Origin: Maritimibacter sp. HL-12
GTDB lineage: Bacteria > Pseudomonadota > Alphaproteobacteria > Rhodobacterales > Rhodobacteraceae
Length of the DNA: 64,000 nt
NCBI RefSeq assembly: GCF_900177545.1
Contig: NZ_FXBQ01000001.1
Coordinates: 1,630,122 to 1,694,121 of the forward strand
Reading direction: 5' to 3'
The notes beneath the pieces are model-generated. The model did not search any database. It saw nothing but the letters and a program-made list of their open reading frames with translations, and was not told where the DNA came from. Positions 55,894-64,000 of the stretch are shown one piece after another. Each line of letters starts with the position of its first letter. Position 1 is the first letter of the stretch. Made by a program: the position numbers and the translations under genes.

Positions 55894-57203
55894 AACGCCT
55901 TGCCGCCTCGTTCGTTCTTCTGCTCCTCGTCGCTCTGCCCTTGCGCGCGGAGATCGACATTGCCGAGATCACCACGCCCGGCGGATTGAAAGCCTGGCAC
56001 GTTGAAGAGACCTCGATTCCCTTCGTCGCGCTGGAACTGAGGTTTCGTGGCGGTGCTTCGCTCGATGCGCCGGGCAAGCGCGGGGCGATCAACCTGATGA
56101 CGGCGTTGCTGGAAGAGGGGGCAGGCGATCTTGATGCCCGCGGCTTTGCCGAGGCACGCGAGGCGCTGGCGGCGAGCTACCGTTTCAGCACGGGCGACGA
56201 CGGCCTCTCGATTTCGGCCCAGTTCCTCAACGAGAACCGGGATCAGGCGGTTGCGCTCCTGCGCAAGGCGCTGCTGGAGCCACGTTTCGATGAAGACGCG
56301 ATCGAGCGGGTGCGTGCGCAGATTCTGGCCGGGCTGAAGCGCCGCGAAACCGACCCCGACACGATCGCGGGCGCGGCTTTCGATGAACTCGCCTACGACG
56401 ATCACCCCTATGGCAGCTACTACGGCGGCACGGTCGAAAGCGTCACGTCCCTCACCCGGGCCGATATTCTCGATGCCTTCACCCGCGCCATTGCACGCGA
56501 CCGGCTCTATATCGCGGCCGTGGGCGACATCTCGGCGGAGGAACTTGGCGCGCTGCTCGACGGGTTGCTTGGCGACCTGCCCAAGGAAGGCGCGCCTATG
56601 CCTGAGAACGTGGCTTTCGGGGCAACCGGAGGGATCACCGTGCTGCCCTTCGACACGCCGCAATCGGTGGCGCGGTTCGGTCACGCCGGGGTCGAGGTCG
56701 GCACGCCCGAGTTCTTCCCTGCGTTCATCCTCAACACCATCATGGGTGGCGGCGGGTTCAACAGCCGGTTGATGACGGAAGTGCGCGAAAAGCGTGGGCT
56801 GACCTATGGCATCCGGACCTACCTGATCGATTCCGAATTCAGCGAATCCCTTATCGGGTCGGTATCGACGGTGAATGCGCGGATGGCGGAGACCATAGAC
56901 GTGGTGCGCGGCGAGTGGGAGCGGATGGCGCGCGAAGGCGTGACCGCAGAAGAACTGGAGACCGCGAAGATCTATCTCACCGGGGCCTACCCGCTGCGGT
57001 TTGACGGCAACGCCCCGATTGCGCGGATTCTCGTCAACATGCAGATGCAGGGCTACCCGACGAGCTACGTGAAAACCCGCAACGCGATGATCGAGGCGGT
57101 GACGCTGGAGGAAATCAACCGTGTGGCCGCCCGGCTGTACAGGTCCGATGATCTGCGTTTCGTGATCGTGGGCGCGCCCGAAGAGCTCGAAAGCGACGAG
57201 TGA
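55890..57203 (+). CDS. M16 peptidase homologue lacking the zinc site
   Basis: A 437-residue partner of the preceding peptidase, also with a signal peptide (MKRLAASFVLLLLVALPLRA). At the position of HxxEH it reads KRGAINLMTALLEEGAG, so the zinc ligands are missing. The C-terminal half has the R/Y substrate-binding motif region (EVREKRGLTYGIRTYL). It is therefore probably the non-catalytic subunit that forms the peptidase cavity with its neighbour. It is translationally coupled to it and converges with dapB. Confidence 0.93.
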   Translation: MKRLAASFVLLLLVALPLRAEIDIAEITTPGGLKAWHVEETSIPFVALELRFRGGASLDAPGKRGAINLMTALLEEGAGDLDARGFAEAREALAASYRFSTGDDGLSISAQFLNENRDQAVALLRKALLEPRFDEDAIERVRAQILAGLKRRETDPDTIAGAAFDELAYDDHPYGSYYGGTVESVTSLTRADILDAFTRAIARDRLYIAAVGDISAEELGALLDGLLGDLPKEGAPMPENVAFGATGGITVLPFDTPQSVARFGHAGVEVGTPEFFPAFILNTIMGGGGFNSRLMTEVREKRGLTYGIRTYLIDSEFSESLIGSVSTVNARMAETIDVVRGEWERMAREGVTAEELETAKIYLTGAYPLRFDGNAPIARILVNMQMQGYPTSYVKTRNAMIEAVTLEEINRVAARLYRSDDLRFVIVGAPEELESDE

Positions 57204-57248
57204 GGCGATTCGGAGGCGTCCGCGGCGAACCTTGCGGCGCGCGGCGGG

Positions 57249-58058
57249 TCAGAGGCCCAGCACGTCCATCATGTCGTAGCTGCCGGGTTTGCGCCCGATC
57301 CCCCAGAGCGCGGCCTTGAGCGCGCCGCGGGCAAAGATCGCGCGGTCGGTGGCGACGTGGCGCAGGATCACCCTCTCGCCGGCACCGGCAAAAATCACAT
57401 CGTGTTCGCCCACGATGTCACCGCCACGGATCGCCGAAAACCCGATATGGCCATCGACGCGCGCACCGGTGATGCCGTCGCGACCACGGTCGGCCACGCG
57501 GTCGAGCTTCACGCCCCGGCCCTCGGCCGCCGCCTCGCCCAGCATCAGCGCGGTGCCGGACGGCGCGTCGACCTTGTGGCGGTGGTGCGCCTCGACGATC
57601 TCGATATCGAAAGCCTCATCGAGCGCTTCGGCCACCTTGCGCGTGAGTTGCACGAGAAGGTTGACGCCAAGGCTCATGTTGCCCGCGCGGATGATCGTGG
57701 CATGGCGGGCTGCCGCCGCAAGGCGGGTCAGGTCGTCATCCCTCAGCCCGGTGGTGCCGATCACATGCACGGCGCGCGCCTGAGCAGCGATATCGGCAAG
57801 CGCCACGGTGGCGGCGGGGGCGGTGAAATCGACCACCGCCTGCGCCTTCGCCATGGCTTCGAGCGGATCGTCGGTTACCGGCACGCCGAGCGCGGCACCG
57901 CCCATCGCTTCGCCGATGTCCTGCCCGATCCAGTCGTGCCCGGGGCGCTCCAAAGCGCTCACGAGCCGCGCGGCGGGGCTCTCGCTCACCAGCTTGACGA
58001 GCATCCGGCCCATCCGGCCCGACGCTCCGTTTACTACGATCCCCGGAAGTTCGCTCAT
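57249..58058 (-). CDS. dapB: 4-hydroxy-tetrahydrodipicolinate reductase
   Basis: A 269-residue DapB acting in lysine and diaminopimelate synthesis. [15 protein letters not shown] binds the dinucleotide. [20 protein letters not shown] has the catalytic His pair and Lys. [10 protein letters not shown] and the C-terminal [14 protein letters not shown] are diagnostic. The start is ATG 58058, with GGAGG just upstream; the adjacent ATG 58061 is too close. It is divergent from rbfA across 69 bp. Confidence 0.97.
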   Translation of the reverse strand: MSELPGIVVNGASGRMGRMLVKLVSESPAARLVSALERPGHDWIGQDIGEAMGGAALGVPVTDDPLEAMAKAQAVVDFTAPAATVALADIAAQARAVHVIGTTGLRDDDLTRLAAAARHATIIRAGNMSLGVNLLVQLTRKVAEALDEAFDIEIVEAHHRHKVDAPSGTALMLGEAAAEGRGVKLDRVADRGRDGITGARVDGHIGFSAIRGGDIVGEHDVIFAGAGERVILRHVATDRAIFARGALKAALWGIGRKPGSYDMMDVLGL

Positions 58059-58127
58059 CATCGCCTCCTGTTTGCCCCGTCCTAAGCCCTGTTGCGCGGG
58101 CAATCAATCGGGCATACATGGGCGCTC

Positions 58128-58535
58128 ATGGCAAAGAACCGCTCTCATACCGGCGAAGGTCCGTCGCAGCGTCAGCTTCGCGTGGGCGAGTTGATCCGGC
58201 GTCGGCTGTCGGACGTGCTCATGCACGGTGATGTGCATGATCCCGATCTCAACCGTCTTTCGATTACCGTGGGCGAGGTGCGTTGCACGCCCGATCTGCG
58301 GATCGCCACGGTCTACGTGATGCCGCTCGGCGGCAAGCTCCGCGACGAGGCGATCGCGGCACTGGCTCGCAACAAGGGCGAGTTGAAGCGTCATATCGGC
58401 AAGGCGACGGCGCTCAAGTTCACCCCCGATCTGCGCTTCGTGATCGACGAGACTTTCGACCAGATGGATGAAACCCGCCGGTTGTTCTCCGACGAGACGG
58501 TGCGGCGTGACGTGGAACACGACGAGGACGAGTAA
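58128..58535 (+). CDS. rbfA: Ribosome-binding factor A
   Basis: A 135-residue KH-fold protein needed for late 30S maturation and cold adaptation. [39 protein letters not shown] and [19 protein letters not shown] are canonical. ATG 58128 gives the short basic N-terminus MAKNRSH; the ribosome site is weak. Its stop overlaps the truB ATG by 1 nt (TAATG), the usual pairing. Confidence 0.96.
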   Translation: MAKNRSHTGEGPSQRQLRVGELIRRRLSDVLMHGDVHDPDLNRLSITVGEVRCTPDLRIATVYVMPLGGKLRDEAIAALARNKGELKRHIGKATALKFTPDLRFVIDETFDQMDETRRLFSDETVRRDVEHDEDE

Positions 58536-59440
58536 TGGCGCGCAGGAAGACGGGGCGCGATGTGCACGGCTGGCTGGTCGTGGACAAGCCCGCAGGCATC
58601 ACTTCGAACGCGGTGGTCAACAAGGTGCGCTGGGCCTTCGGCGCAAAGAAGGCGGGGCACGCGGGCACGCTCGACCCGGAAGCCACCGGCGTGCTCGCCG
58701 TTGCGCTGGGCGAGGCAACGAAAACGGTGCCCTACATCACCGACGCGTTCAAAGCCTACCGCTTCACCGTGAAGCTGGGCGAGGCGACCAACACCGACGA
58801 CGCCGAGGGCGAGGTCATCGCGACCTCCGATCTGCGCCCGGATGATGCCGAAATCGCAGCGGCTCTTGGCGGGTTTACCGGCGAGATCATGCAGGTGCCG
58901 CCGAAGTTTTCCGCCGTGAAGATCGACGGCGAGCGGGCCTACAAGCTGGCCCGCGATGACGAGGAGTTCGAGATCGCGGCCCGGCCGCTCTGGGTCGAAA
59001 GCCTCGAGATGGTGGCGCGCCCCGATGCCGACCACGTGACGCTCGAAATGGTCTGTGGCAAAGGCGGCTACGTGCGCGCCATCGCCCGCGATCTGGGCGC
59101 GACGCTGGGATGCCTGGGCCACGTCGTCGAGTTGCGCCGCACATGGTCGGGCCCGTTCGACGCCGAGGATGGCGTGACCATGGATCTGATCGAAGAACTG
59201 GCAAAGTCGCCGGACCTCGACGACTACCTGCGCCCGCTCGAAGACGGGCTTGAGGATCTGCCCGAACTGAAGGCCACCGCCGAGGGGGCGAACCGGCTTC
59301 GGCATGGCAACCAAGGCATGGTGATCGCCTCCGACGTCGAATATGGCGATGAAGCCTGGGCCAGTTACGAGGGCAAAGCGGTGGCCGTGGGCATCTACAA
59401 GGCGGGCGAGTTGCACCCGAGCCGGGTGTTCAACCTTTAG
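58535..59440 (+). CDS. truB: tRNA pseudouridine-55 synthase
   Basis: A 301-residue TruB, which makes pseudouridine 55 in the T-loop of tRNAs. [14 protein letters not shown] contains the catalytic Asp. [16 protein letters not shown] is the usual opening, followed by [15 protein letters not shown] and [12 protein letters not shown]. The C-terminal PUA-like part ends PSRVFNL. It is coupled to rbfA and converges with deoA. Confidence 0.97.
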   Translation: MARRKTGRDVHGWLVVDKPAGITSNAVVNKVRWAFGAKKAGHAGTLDPEATGVLAVALGEATKTVPYITDAFKAYRFTVKLGEATNTDDAEGEVIATSDLRPDDAEIAAALGGFTGEIMQVPPKFSAVKIDGERAYKLARDDEEFEIAARPLWVESLEMVARPDADHVTLEMVCGKGGYVRAIARDLGATLGCLGHVVELRRTWSGPFDAEDGVTMDLIEELAKSPDLDDYLRPLEDGLEDLPELKATAEGANRLRHGNQGMVIASDVEYGDEAWASYEGKAVAVGIYKAGELHPSRVFNL

Positions 59441-59466
59441 CGCGGGGCCAGGAGCCTTGGTGGCAC

Positions 59467-60771
59467 TCAGTCGATGATTCTGAGCACGGGGGCCGGCACC
59501 TCCGGAACTTCTCCGATCCGGTAAGCCGACAGAACCTGTTGTTCCGCTGCGTCGGCCTGTGCGTCACTGTCGGCATGGATGCGGCAGAGCGGCGTGCCTT
59601 TGTCCACCTTCACACCAAGATCAACCAATCCTGTCAGCCCGACCGCGGGATTGATGGTGTCATCGGCCCGTCGGCGCCCGCCGCCAAGCTCCACCACGGC
59701 CAGCCCGATGGCGCGGGTATCAATCGCGGCGACATCGCCCGAGGCCGGTGCGAGAACATCGCGCGTCATCTTTGCCGCTGCGAGGTATTTGCCGGGGGCA
59801 CCGATGAAGTCCGCAGGCCCTCCGAGCGCCGAGACCATCCGCCCGAACGCTTCCGCCGCCTTGCCCTCATCGAGCGCCGTCCGTGCCATTGCTTTGCCCG
59901 TGACCCGATCCTCGGCAAGCCCGGTGAGGGCCAGCATTTCGCCCGCGAGCGCCAGCGTGACCGCTTCGAGACGGGGATCGCGATGCGCGCCGGTGAGGAA
60001 ATCGACGGCATTGGCGACTTCGAGCGCGTTGCCGGCGGCAGAGGCCAGCGGCTGGTTCATGTCGGTGATCAGGGCGTGGCAGGGCAGGCCCGCTTCGCGC
60101 GCCACGCCGGTGATGCTCCGGGCGAGATCCATCGCGCCCTCGAAGCTGTTCATGAAGGCACCGTTGCCGGATTTGACATCCATCACCAGACCGCCAAGCC
60201 CGGCGGCCAGCTTCTTCGACAGGATCGAGGCGGTGATCAGCGGCACGCTTTCCACCGTCGCGGTGACGTCGCGGGTGGCGTAGAAGCGCTTGTCGGCAGG
60301 GGCGAGGGCCGAGGTCTGCCCGATGATGGCGCAGCCCACCTCGCTGACCACCCGCCGCAGAAGGGTGTTGTCGGGCTGGCTGGTGTAGCCCGGGATGGCA
60401 TCCATCTTGTCGAGCGTGCCGCCGGTATGGCCAAGGCCGCGGCCCGAGATCATCGGAACGTAGCCCCCGCAAGCGGCCACGATCGGTGCGAGCATGAGCG
60501 AGACGTTGTCGCCCACCCCCCCGGTGGAATGCTTGTCGACCACCGGGCCAGGCAGATCCCATTCGAACACGTCGCCCGAATCGCGCATCGCCAACGTCAG
60601 CGCCGCGGCTTCCGCGTGGGTCATGCCCTGGAAGAACACTGCCATGGCGAAGGCGGCAACCTGCCCCTCGCTGGCCTCGCCCGAGGCGATACCCGCCACC
60701 ATTGCGGCAATCTCGTCGGGGCCGAGCTCCGCACCGTCGCGCTTGTGGCGGATGATTTCCTGAAACAGCAT
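59467..60771 (-). CDS. deoA: Thymidine phosphorylase
   Basis: A 434-residue pyrimidine nucleoside phosphorylase that releases thymine and 2-deoxyribose-1-phosphate from thymidine. VVDKHSTGGVGDNVSLMLAP is the phosphate-binding signature. MISGRGLGHTGGTLDKMDAI and LVMDVKSGNGAFM are also diagnostic, and size equals the E. coli enzyme. A GGGAGG precedes ATG 60771. No other deo genes are in the window. It diverges from a DUF1643 gene. Confidence 0.96.
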   Translation of the reverse strand: MLFQEIIRHKRDGAELGPDEIAAMVAGIASGEASEGQVAAFAMAVFFQGMTHAEAAALTLAMRDSGDVFEWDLPGPVVDKHSTGGVGDNVSLMLAPIVAACGGYVPMISGRGLGHTGGTLDKMDAIPGYTSQPDNTLLRRVVSEVGCAIIGQTSALAPADKRFYATRDVTATVESVPLITASILSKKLAAGLGGLVMDVKSGNGAFMNSFEGAMDLARSITGVAREAGLPCHALITDMNQPLASAAGNALEVANAVDFLTGAHRDPRLEAVTLALAGEMLALTGLAEDRVTGKAMARTALDEGKAAEAFGRMVSALGGPADFIGAPGKYLAAAKMTRDVLAPASGDVAAIDTRAIGLAVVELGGGRRRADDTINPAVGLTGLVDLGVKVDKGTPLCRIHADSDAQADAAEQQVLSAYRIGEVPEVPAPVLRIID

Positions 60772-60866
60772 ATAGTCCTCCCGTTCCCGGACACTTTGAC
60801 CCTTCGGACAATATTCGCAAGGGGTGTGCGCTTGCCTTCGGCGGCGCGACCGGCCACAAACTGCCC

Positions 60867-61373
60867 ATGATCATCCGTGAGCATATCAAGGACGATGCGC
60901 CCTCCGTCGCCGTCTATTCCGACTGCGAGCGTTACCGGTATCTGCTCACACGCACATGGCAACCGCAAGGCCGCAAGGCGCTGTTCGTCATGCTCAACCC
61001 CTCTACCGCAACCGAGGTGCAGAATGACCCCACCGTGGAGCGGTGCGAGCGGCGGGTACGGGCGCTGGGCTTCGGGGCGTTTCGGGTGACCAACATCTTC
61101 GCCTGGCGCGACACCGACCCGCGCAGGATGCGCGCGGCCGCCGACCCGGTTGGCCCTGGCAACGATGCGGCAATTCGCGAAAGCGCAGGTTGGGCCGACC
61201 AGATCGTTTGTGCCTGGGGCACCCATGGTGCCCACCTTGCGCGCGGAGATGCCGTGGAATCCTTGCTCAGGCAAACCGGCCTGCCGCTGTTTCACCTTGG
61301 CCTCACCAAGGCCGGGCACCCCAGGCACCCGCTCTACATCGCCTACGAAAAACAGCCTGAACCCTGGACCTGA
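60867..61373 (+). CDS. DUF1643 protein
   Basis: A 168-residue cytosolic protein of the DUF1643 family. Recognised by YLLTRTWQPQGRKALFVMLN followed directly by PSTATEVQNDPTVERCERR, and later VTNIFAWRDTDP and CAWGTHGAH. The conserved N-P-S/D-P-T pattern suggests a binding pocket, but no activity is established. The start is ATG 60867. It converges with the RTX-repeat gene with 3 bp between the stops. Confidence 0.9.
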   Translation: MIIREHIKDDAPSVAVYSDCERYRYLLTRTWQPQGRKALFVMLNPSTATEVQNDPTVERCERRVRALGFGAFRVTNIFAWRDTDPRRMRAAADPVGPGNDAAIRESAGWADQIVCAWGTHGAHLARGDAVESLLRQTGLPLFHLGLTKAGHPRHPLYIAYEKQPEPWT

Positions 61374-61376
61374 TTG

Positions 61377-62741
61377 TCAGGGCACAAAGATGTTGTTGAC
61401 GACTTCAACGTAGACATCCGCGGCCGTTGCGCCCGGCGTGCCTTGAAGGACCGCCACCATTTCGCCGTTCACGCGCACGATTCCGTCGGTCCCGTCGTCC
61501 GAGGGGCCAACATCCACCTGCATGTCGCCGTGGTTGATCGTCGGATTCAGCGTGACCCGCAGGAAATCTTCGCCAATTGCGAAGTCGGCGATATGGGCCG
61601 CGCCCTCGCCCGAGGCACCATCGAAATAGACCCAGAAGACATCCGAGCCTTGGCCGCCCGTCGCAGTATCGGCTCGGTCCATGATCAGCGTGTCGTCGCC
61701 CTCGCCGCCATCGAGCAGGTCGGCGTCATTGTCGATATGCCAGGAGAAGTCGTGCCGTTCCCAATGGATTTCTTCTTCGAGGCGGCCAAGGTGATTGATC
61801 ACGTCGTCGCCCTCGCCGCCGTTCAGGGTGTCGGCTCCGTATCCGCCGGCGATCCGGTCGTCGCCCGTGCCACCTTCGATCAGGTCGTCGTCGCCCGTGC
61901 CATCGGCGGAATGGGTGCCACCGAAAAGACTGTCGTCGTCGCCGGTGCCAGTGATCGTATCGTGGCCGACACCGCCATCGACCCAGATGCCGAGACCGGT
62001 TTGCTGGCCTTCGATCATGTCATCGCCCTCGCCGCCGAATAGCGCCGCCACGCCCTCACCGGCGCTCAGCGTATCGTTGCCCTCGCCGCCGAAGGCATAG
62101 CTCGCGCCATCGCCAAGCGCGATTTCGTCGTCGCCTTCGCCGCCATCAACCACGGCGACGGCGTTTTCGTCGGACAGGATCGGGGTGCCGTCCCAATCGG
62201 TCAGCATGCCGCTGCCGGTGCCGGGCGTTCCATCATCTTCCGCCGAGAAAATGTTGTCGTCGGGGCCCAGCGACAATTCCCCGGTTTCCCCGATCCGCTC
62301 GCCAAGCATCTCTGTTCCGGTGGCGAAGTCCGATTCATTGGCCATGAGGTCCTGCAGGGTCGAGCCCGCACCGGAAAAACCTTCGCCGGGCTCGACGATC
62401 GGGGAAAGAACGTCATCGGGGTCAATCTCGGAACCTTCGATGGGTTCGTCGTCTTCCTCGATCGGGGCCAGAACGTCGTCCGGGTCGATGTCGGCGCCCT
62501 GGAACGGGGTATCGTCGTCAGAGACCGGATCAAGCGGATCGGGTTCTGTGTCGCCTCCCGTCAGCCCGGCGATGGAGGAGGTTGTTTCCTCGGTTTCAGA
62601 GAAGAAATCGCCATCCACCCCGGTGGCTGGCGGTTCGTTCATGTCGTTGGCCGCGTCTTCGGTTCCGTCGTCGGACCCGGATTGGGCATCGAACAGAAAC
62701 ATGACGGGGAAAAGCCCGAGCAGAATAAGCAGAATTTCCAT
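61377..62741 (-). CDS. Membrane-anchored RTX-repeat calcium-binding protein
   Basis: A 454-residue acidic protein. It starts with a single hydrophobic helix (MEILLILLGLFPVMFLFDAQ) without a cleavage site. A disordered Asp/Glu-rich stretch contains near-identical decapeptides (DIDPDDVLAPI, EIDPDDVLSPI). The middle has about eight RTX nonapeptides such as GGEGDDEIA, GGEGNDTLS and GGTGDDRIA, which bind calcium in a parallel beta-roll. The C-terminal domain resembles other Rhodobacterales type I-secreted RTX proteins, but an N-terminal helix is unusual for those. Function unknown. ATG 62741 is chosen over an upstream extension. Confidence 0.85.
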   Translation of the reverse strand: MEILLILLGLFPVMFLFDAQSGSDDGTEDAANDMNEPPATGVDGDFFSETEETTSSIAGLTGGDTEPDPLDPVSDDDTPFQGADIDPDDVLAPIEEDDEPIEGSEIDPDDVLSPIVEPGEGFSGAGSTLQDLMANESDFATGTEMLGERIGETGELSLGPDDNIFSAEDDGTPGTGSGMLTDWDGTPILSDENAVAVVDGGEGDDEIALGDGASYAFGGEGNDTLSAGEGVAALFGGEGDDMIEGQQTGLGIWVDGGVGHDTITGTGDDDSLFGGTHSADGTGDDDLIEGGTGDDRIAGGYGADTLNGGEGDDVINHLGRLEEEIHWERHDFSWHIDNDADLLDGGEGDDTLIMDRADTATGGQGSDVFWVYFDGASGEGAAHIADFAIGEDFLRVTLNPTINHGDMQVDVGPSDDGTDGIVRVNGEMVAVLQGTPGATAADVYVEVVNNIFVP

Positions 62742-62900
62742 GGTACCACCCCTGATACAGGGTTTCGCATACCATGAGCCCTTGGGATCAGGAAAAGAAT
62801 AGTCCTGAAAATTGGACGGAATTCGAGAGGGTTGAAGGCCGCCACTTCGCTTTTTTGGCACCACACGATAGGGTGGTCGCAGGCAAAGGGAGGGAATGGC

Positions 62901-63194
62901 GTGCAGGACAAGGGCGAACCCGACGAGAGCCTCGTGGACGAAGTTCGCGCCGTGCGCGACGAGGTTCGGCGGCTGAACGAAAAACGGTTCTTCCGAATCG
63001 AAAACTCGCTGTTACGGATGGTTTCATGGAGTCTCGCGCGCGGGCTTGCCTTTGGCCTCGGCTCGGTGCTCGGCGCGACGATCCTGCTGTCGGTGCTGGT
63101 CACGATCCTGGCGTCGATCGACTTCATCCCGGTGCTGGGCGATCTGGCGCAGCGTCTGATCGAGGAGATCCAGACCGGCACCCCGCCAGAATAG
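62901..63194 (+). CDS. DUF5665-like small membrane protein
   Basis: A 97-residue protein. A charged N-terminal helix (DEVRAVRDEVRRLNEKRFFR) likely forms a coiled coil. One or two hydrophobic segments follow, with RGLAFGLGSVLGATILLSVL. The pattern 'charged helix, RGLAxGLGxxxGAT, helix' matches DUF5665. Function unknown. GTG 62901 has GGGAGG upstream; the longer frame from 62832 lies in the divergent promoter region of the RTX gene. rpsO follows after 121 bp. Confidence 0.78.
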   Translation: MQDKGEPDESLVDEVRAVRDEVRRLNEKRFFRIENSLLRMVSWSLARGLAFGLGSVLGATILLSVLVTILASIDFIPVLGDLAQRLIEEIQTGTPPE

Positions 63195-63315
63195 GCTTTT
63201 CTTTCGGATGGGAATCTCCTATACGCCCGCATCCGCCGAAAGCGGACCTCCACGGGCCTGAGCTGGACGACATCCCGGCCTGCGCCATCACCTTGAACCC
63301 GTAAAGGAGACCCCG

Positions 63316-63585
63316 ATGTCGATTACGCCTGACGAAAAGACCCGTCTGATGAAGGAATTCGCCACCAAGGAAGGCGACACCGGCTCGCCGGAAGTCCAGG
63401 TGGCCATCCTCACCTCGCGCATCTCCACGCTCACCGAGCACTTCAAGACCCACAAGAAGGACAACCACTCGCGTCGTGGCCTTCTGATGATGGTCGCCCA
63501 GCGCCGCAAGCTGCTGGACTACGTGAAGGGCAAGGATGAGGCCCGCTACCAGGACCTCATCAAGCGTCTGGGCATCCGTCGCTGA
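63316..63585 (+). CDS. rpsO: 30S ribosomal protein S15
   Basis: An 89-residue S15 of standard length, a primary 16S rRNA binder. [35 protein letters not shown] and RRKLLDYVK are canonical. AAGGAGA lies 6-12 nt before ATG 63316. In most relatives pnp (polynucleotide phosphorylase) follows. Here a strong terminator and a gene on the other strand follow instead. Confidence 0.98.
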   Translation: MSITPDEKTRLMKEFATKEGDTGSPEVQVAILTSRISTLTEHFKTHKKDNHSRRGLLMMVAQRRKLLDYVKGKDEARYQDLIKRLGIRR

Positions 63586-63612
63586 GGCTTGCCTGAAAGG
63601 TTTGGAATTCGG

Positions 63613-63650
63613 GAACGCCCGTGCTGAGAAGCGCGGGCGTTCTTTTCTTT
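63613..63650 (+). terminator. Rho-independent terminator after rpsO
   Basis: GAACGCCCG (63613-63621) pairs with CGGGCGTTC (63634-63642), extended by further pairs inside, then a T-rich tail TTTTCTTTTC. Strong hairpin 28 bp past the rpsO stop. Confidence 0.9.
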
Positions 63651-63661
63651 TCATTAGCTCT

Positions 63662-64000
63662 TCATTCTCGCTTCAAGATTTCGATTAGTTCGTTTGTGTT
63701 TAGCTCTCGGTGAATCAGTTTTTGGCGGATGTACGAGAAGACTCCGTGCATTGTCAGGTATCGTTGAACGGTCGGCATGTGCGAGTTCATGGAACGCCCT
63801 TTGAATCGCTCAAATCGACCGAGTTTGTTCACCAAGAACTGTGCGATTCCCATGTGTTCAACTTCGTGATTCCCGTCGAATCCGAAGAACTTTGGGTCCC
63901 TGCCAGTGGGACCCACGGCTTCTTCGATGGTCTGTTTGTCCTCGGCATCTAGCTTTTCGAAGGCGCGTTCGATGAAGTTCCACATGTCGAGTACATCAAC
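63662..64000 (-). CDS. YfbU-family protein, C-terminal part
   Basis: The frame is open from the stop at 63662 to the right edge, so the 5' end is outside the window. The visible 112 residues include VLDMWNFIERAFEKLD, FFGFDGNHEVEHMGIAQFLV, GRFERFKGR, SMNSHMPTVQRY and a final ELNTNELIEILK. These match the YfbU family layout (FxGFDGNxE, RFxxFKGR, LNSH). Function is not established. Base composition is clearly AT-richer than the rpsO side, suggesting the start of an acquired segment. Confidence 0.8.
   Translation of the reverse strand, partial: VDVLDMWNFIERAFEKLDAEDKQTIEEAVGPTGRDPKFFGFDGNHEVEHMGIAQFLVNKLGRFERFKGRSMNSHMPTVQRYLTMHGVFSYIRQKLIHRELNTNELIEILKRE

Overview
The window looks like the chromosome of a marine or freshwater Rhodobacterales alphaproteobacterium (Rhodobacteraceae/Paracoccaceae type). 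The evidence is high G+C with strong third-position G/C bias, and recognisable family-typical orders: gpmI followed by an EnvC-like gene; leuC, leuD, a small membrane protein, an endonuclease-like gene, then leuB; rsmB, a heparinase-like gene, purH, lspA, a DUF3035 lipoprotein and an M16 peptidase pair; rbfA-truB; rpsO. There is no phage structural gene, integrase, transposase or CRISPR array. One tRNA (Pro, CGG) is present.

Layout. 1-11,780: housekeeping and transport genes (EnvC-like fragment, gpmI, SulP and Pit transporters, NUDIX hydrolase, hrpB, DUF3108 protein, meaB, ABC exporter). 11,780-14,190: a compact AT-richer island of three same-strand genes (small membrane protein, ImmA/IrrE-type metallopeptidase, beta-family protein) that looks horizontally acquired and is my main candidate for an undescribed stress or defence module. 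14,190-17,590: hypC-hypD-hypE, with no hypA/B/F and no hydrogenase genes in the window, behind a hydroxypyruvate isomerase-like gene. 17,970-19,950: tautomerase, truncated haemoglobin and cupin genes divergent from an HxlR regulator. 20,150-30,075: rsfS-rlmH, an MscS channel and the dispersed leucine genes leuC, leuD and leuB with small passenger genes, plus a divergent LysR/epimerase pair.

30,176-47,023 is the dominant feature. It is an apparently continuous minus-strand operon of 16 tightly packed genes, a divergent two-gene plus-strand unit, and an IclR regulator. The genes encode a CUT1 sugar ABC transporter with its binding protein, a sugar mutarotase, an amidohydrolase-type lactonase, two enolase-superfamily dehydratases, a split UxaA/SAF dehydratase, an RraA-like aldolase, an SDR dehydrogenase and an FAH-family hydrolase. 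Together these fit a non-phosphorylating route for a (deoxy)sugar acid of the L-fucose/L-rhamnose type, ending in pyruvate plus lactate or a similar C3 product. Unusually, the promoter-proximal part encodes MaoC hydratase-like proteins, a family III CoA-transferase and a signal-peptide-less solute-binding-protein homologue. The substrate cannot be read from sequence.

47,289-64,000: a DMT exporter, tRNA-Pro, sdhAF4, rsmB, a heparinase-like gene, purH, lspA, a DUF3035 lipoprotein, an active/inactive M16 pair, dapB, rbfA-truB, deoA, a DUF1643 protein, a membrane-anchored RTX-repeat protein, a DUF5665 protein and rpsO with its terminator. After the rpsO terminator the composition becomes AT-richer and the window ends inside a YfbU-family gene. 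All functional assignments rest on motifs and family resemblance read by eye; no database search was run.
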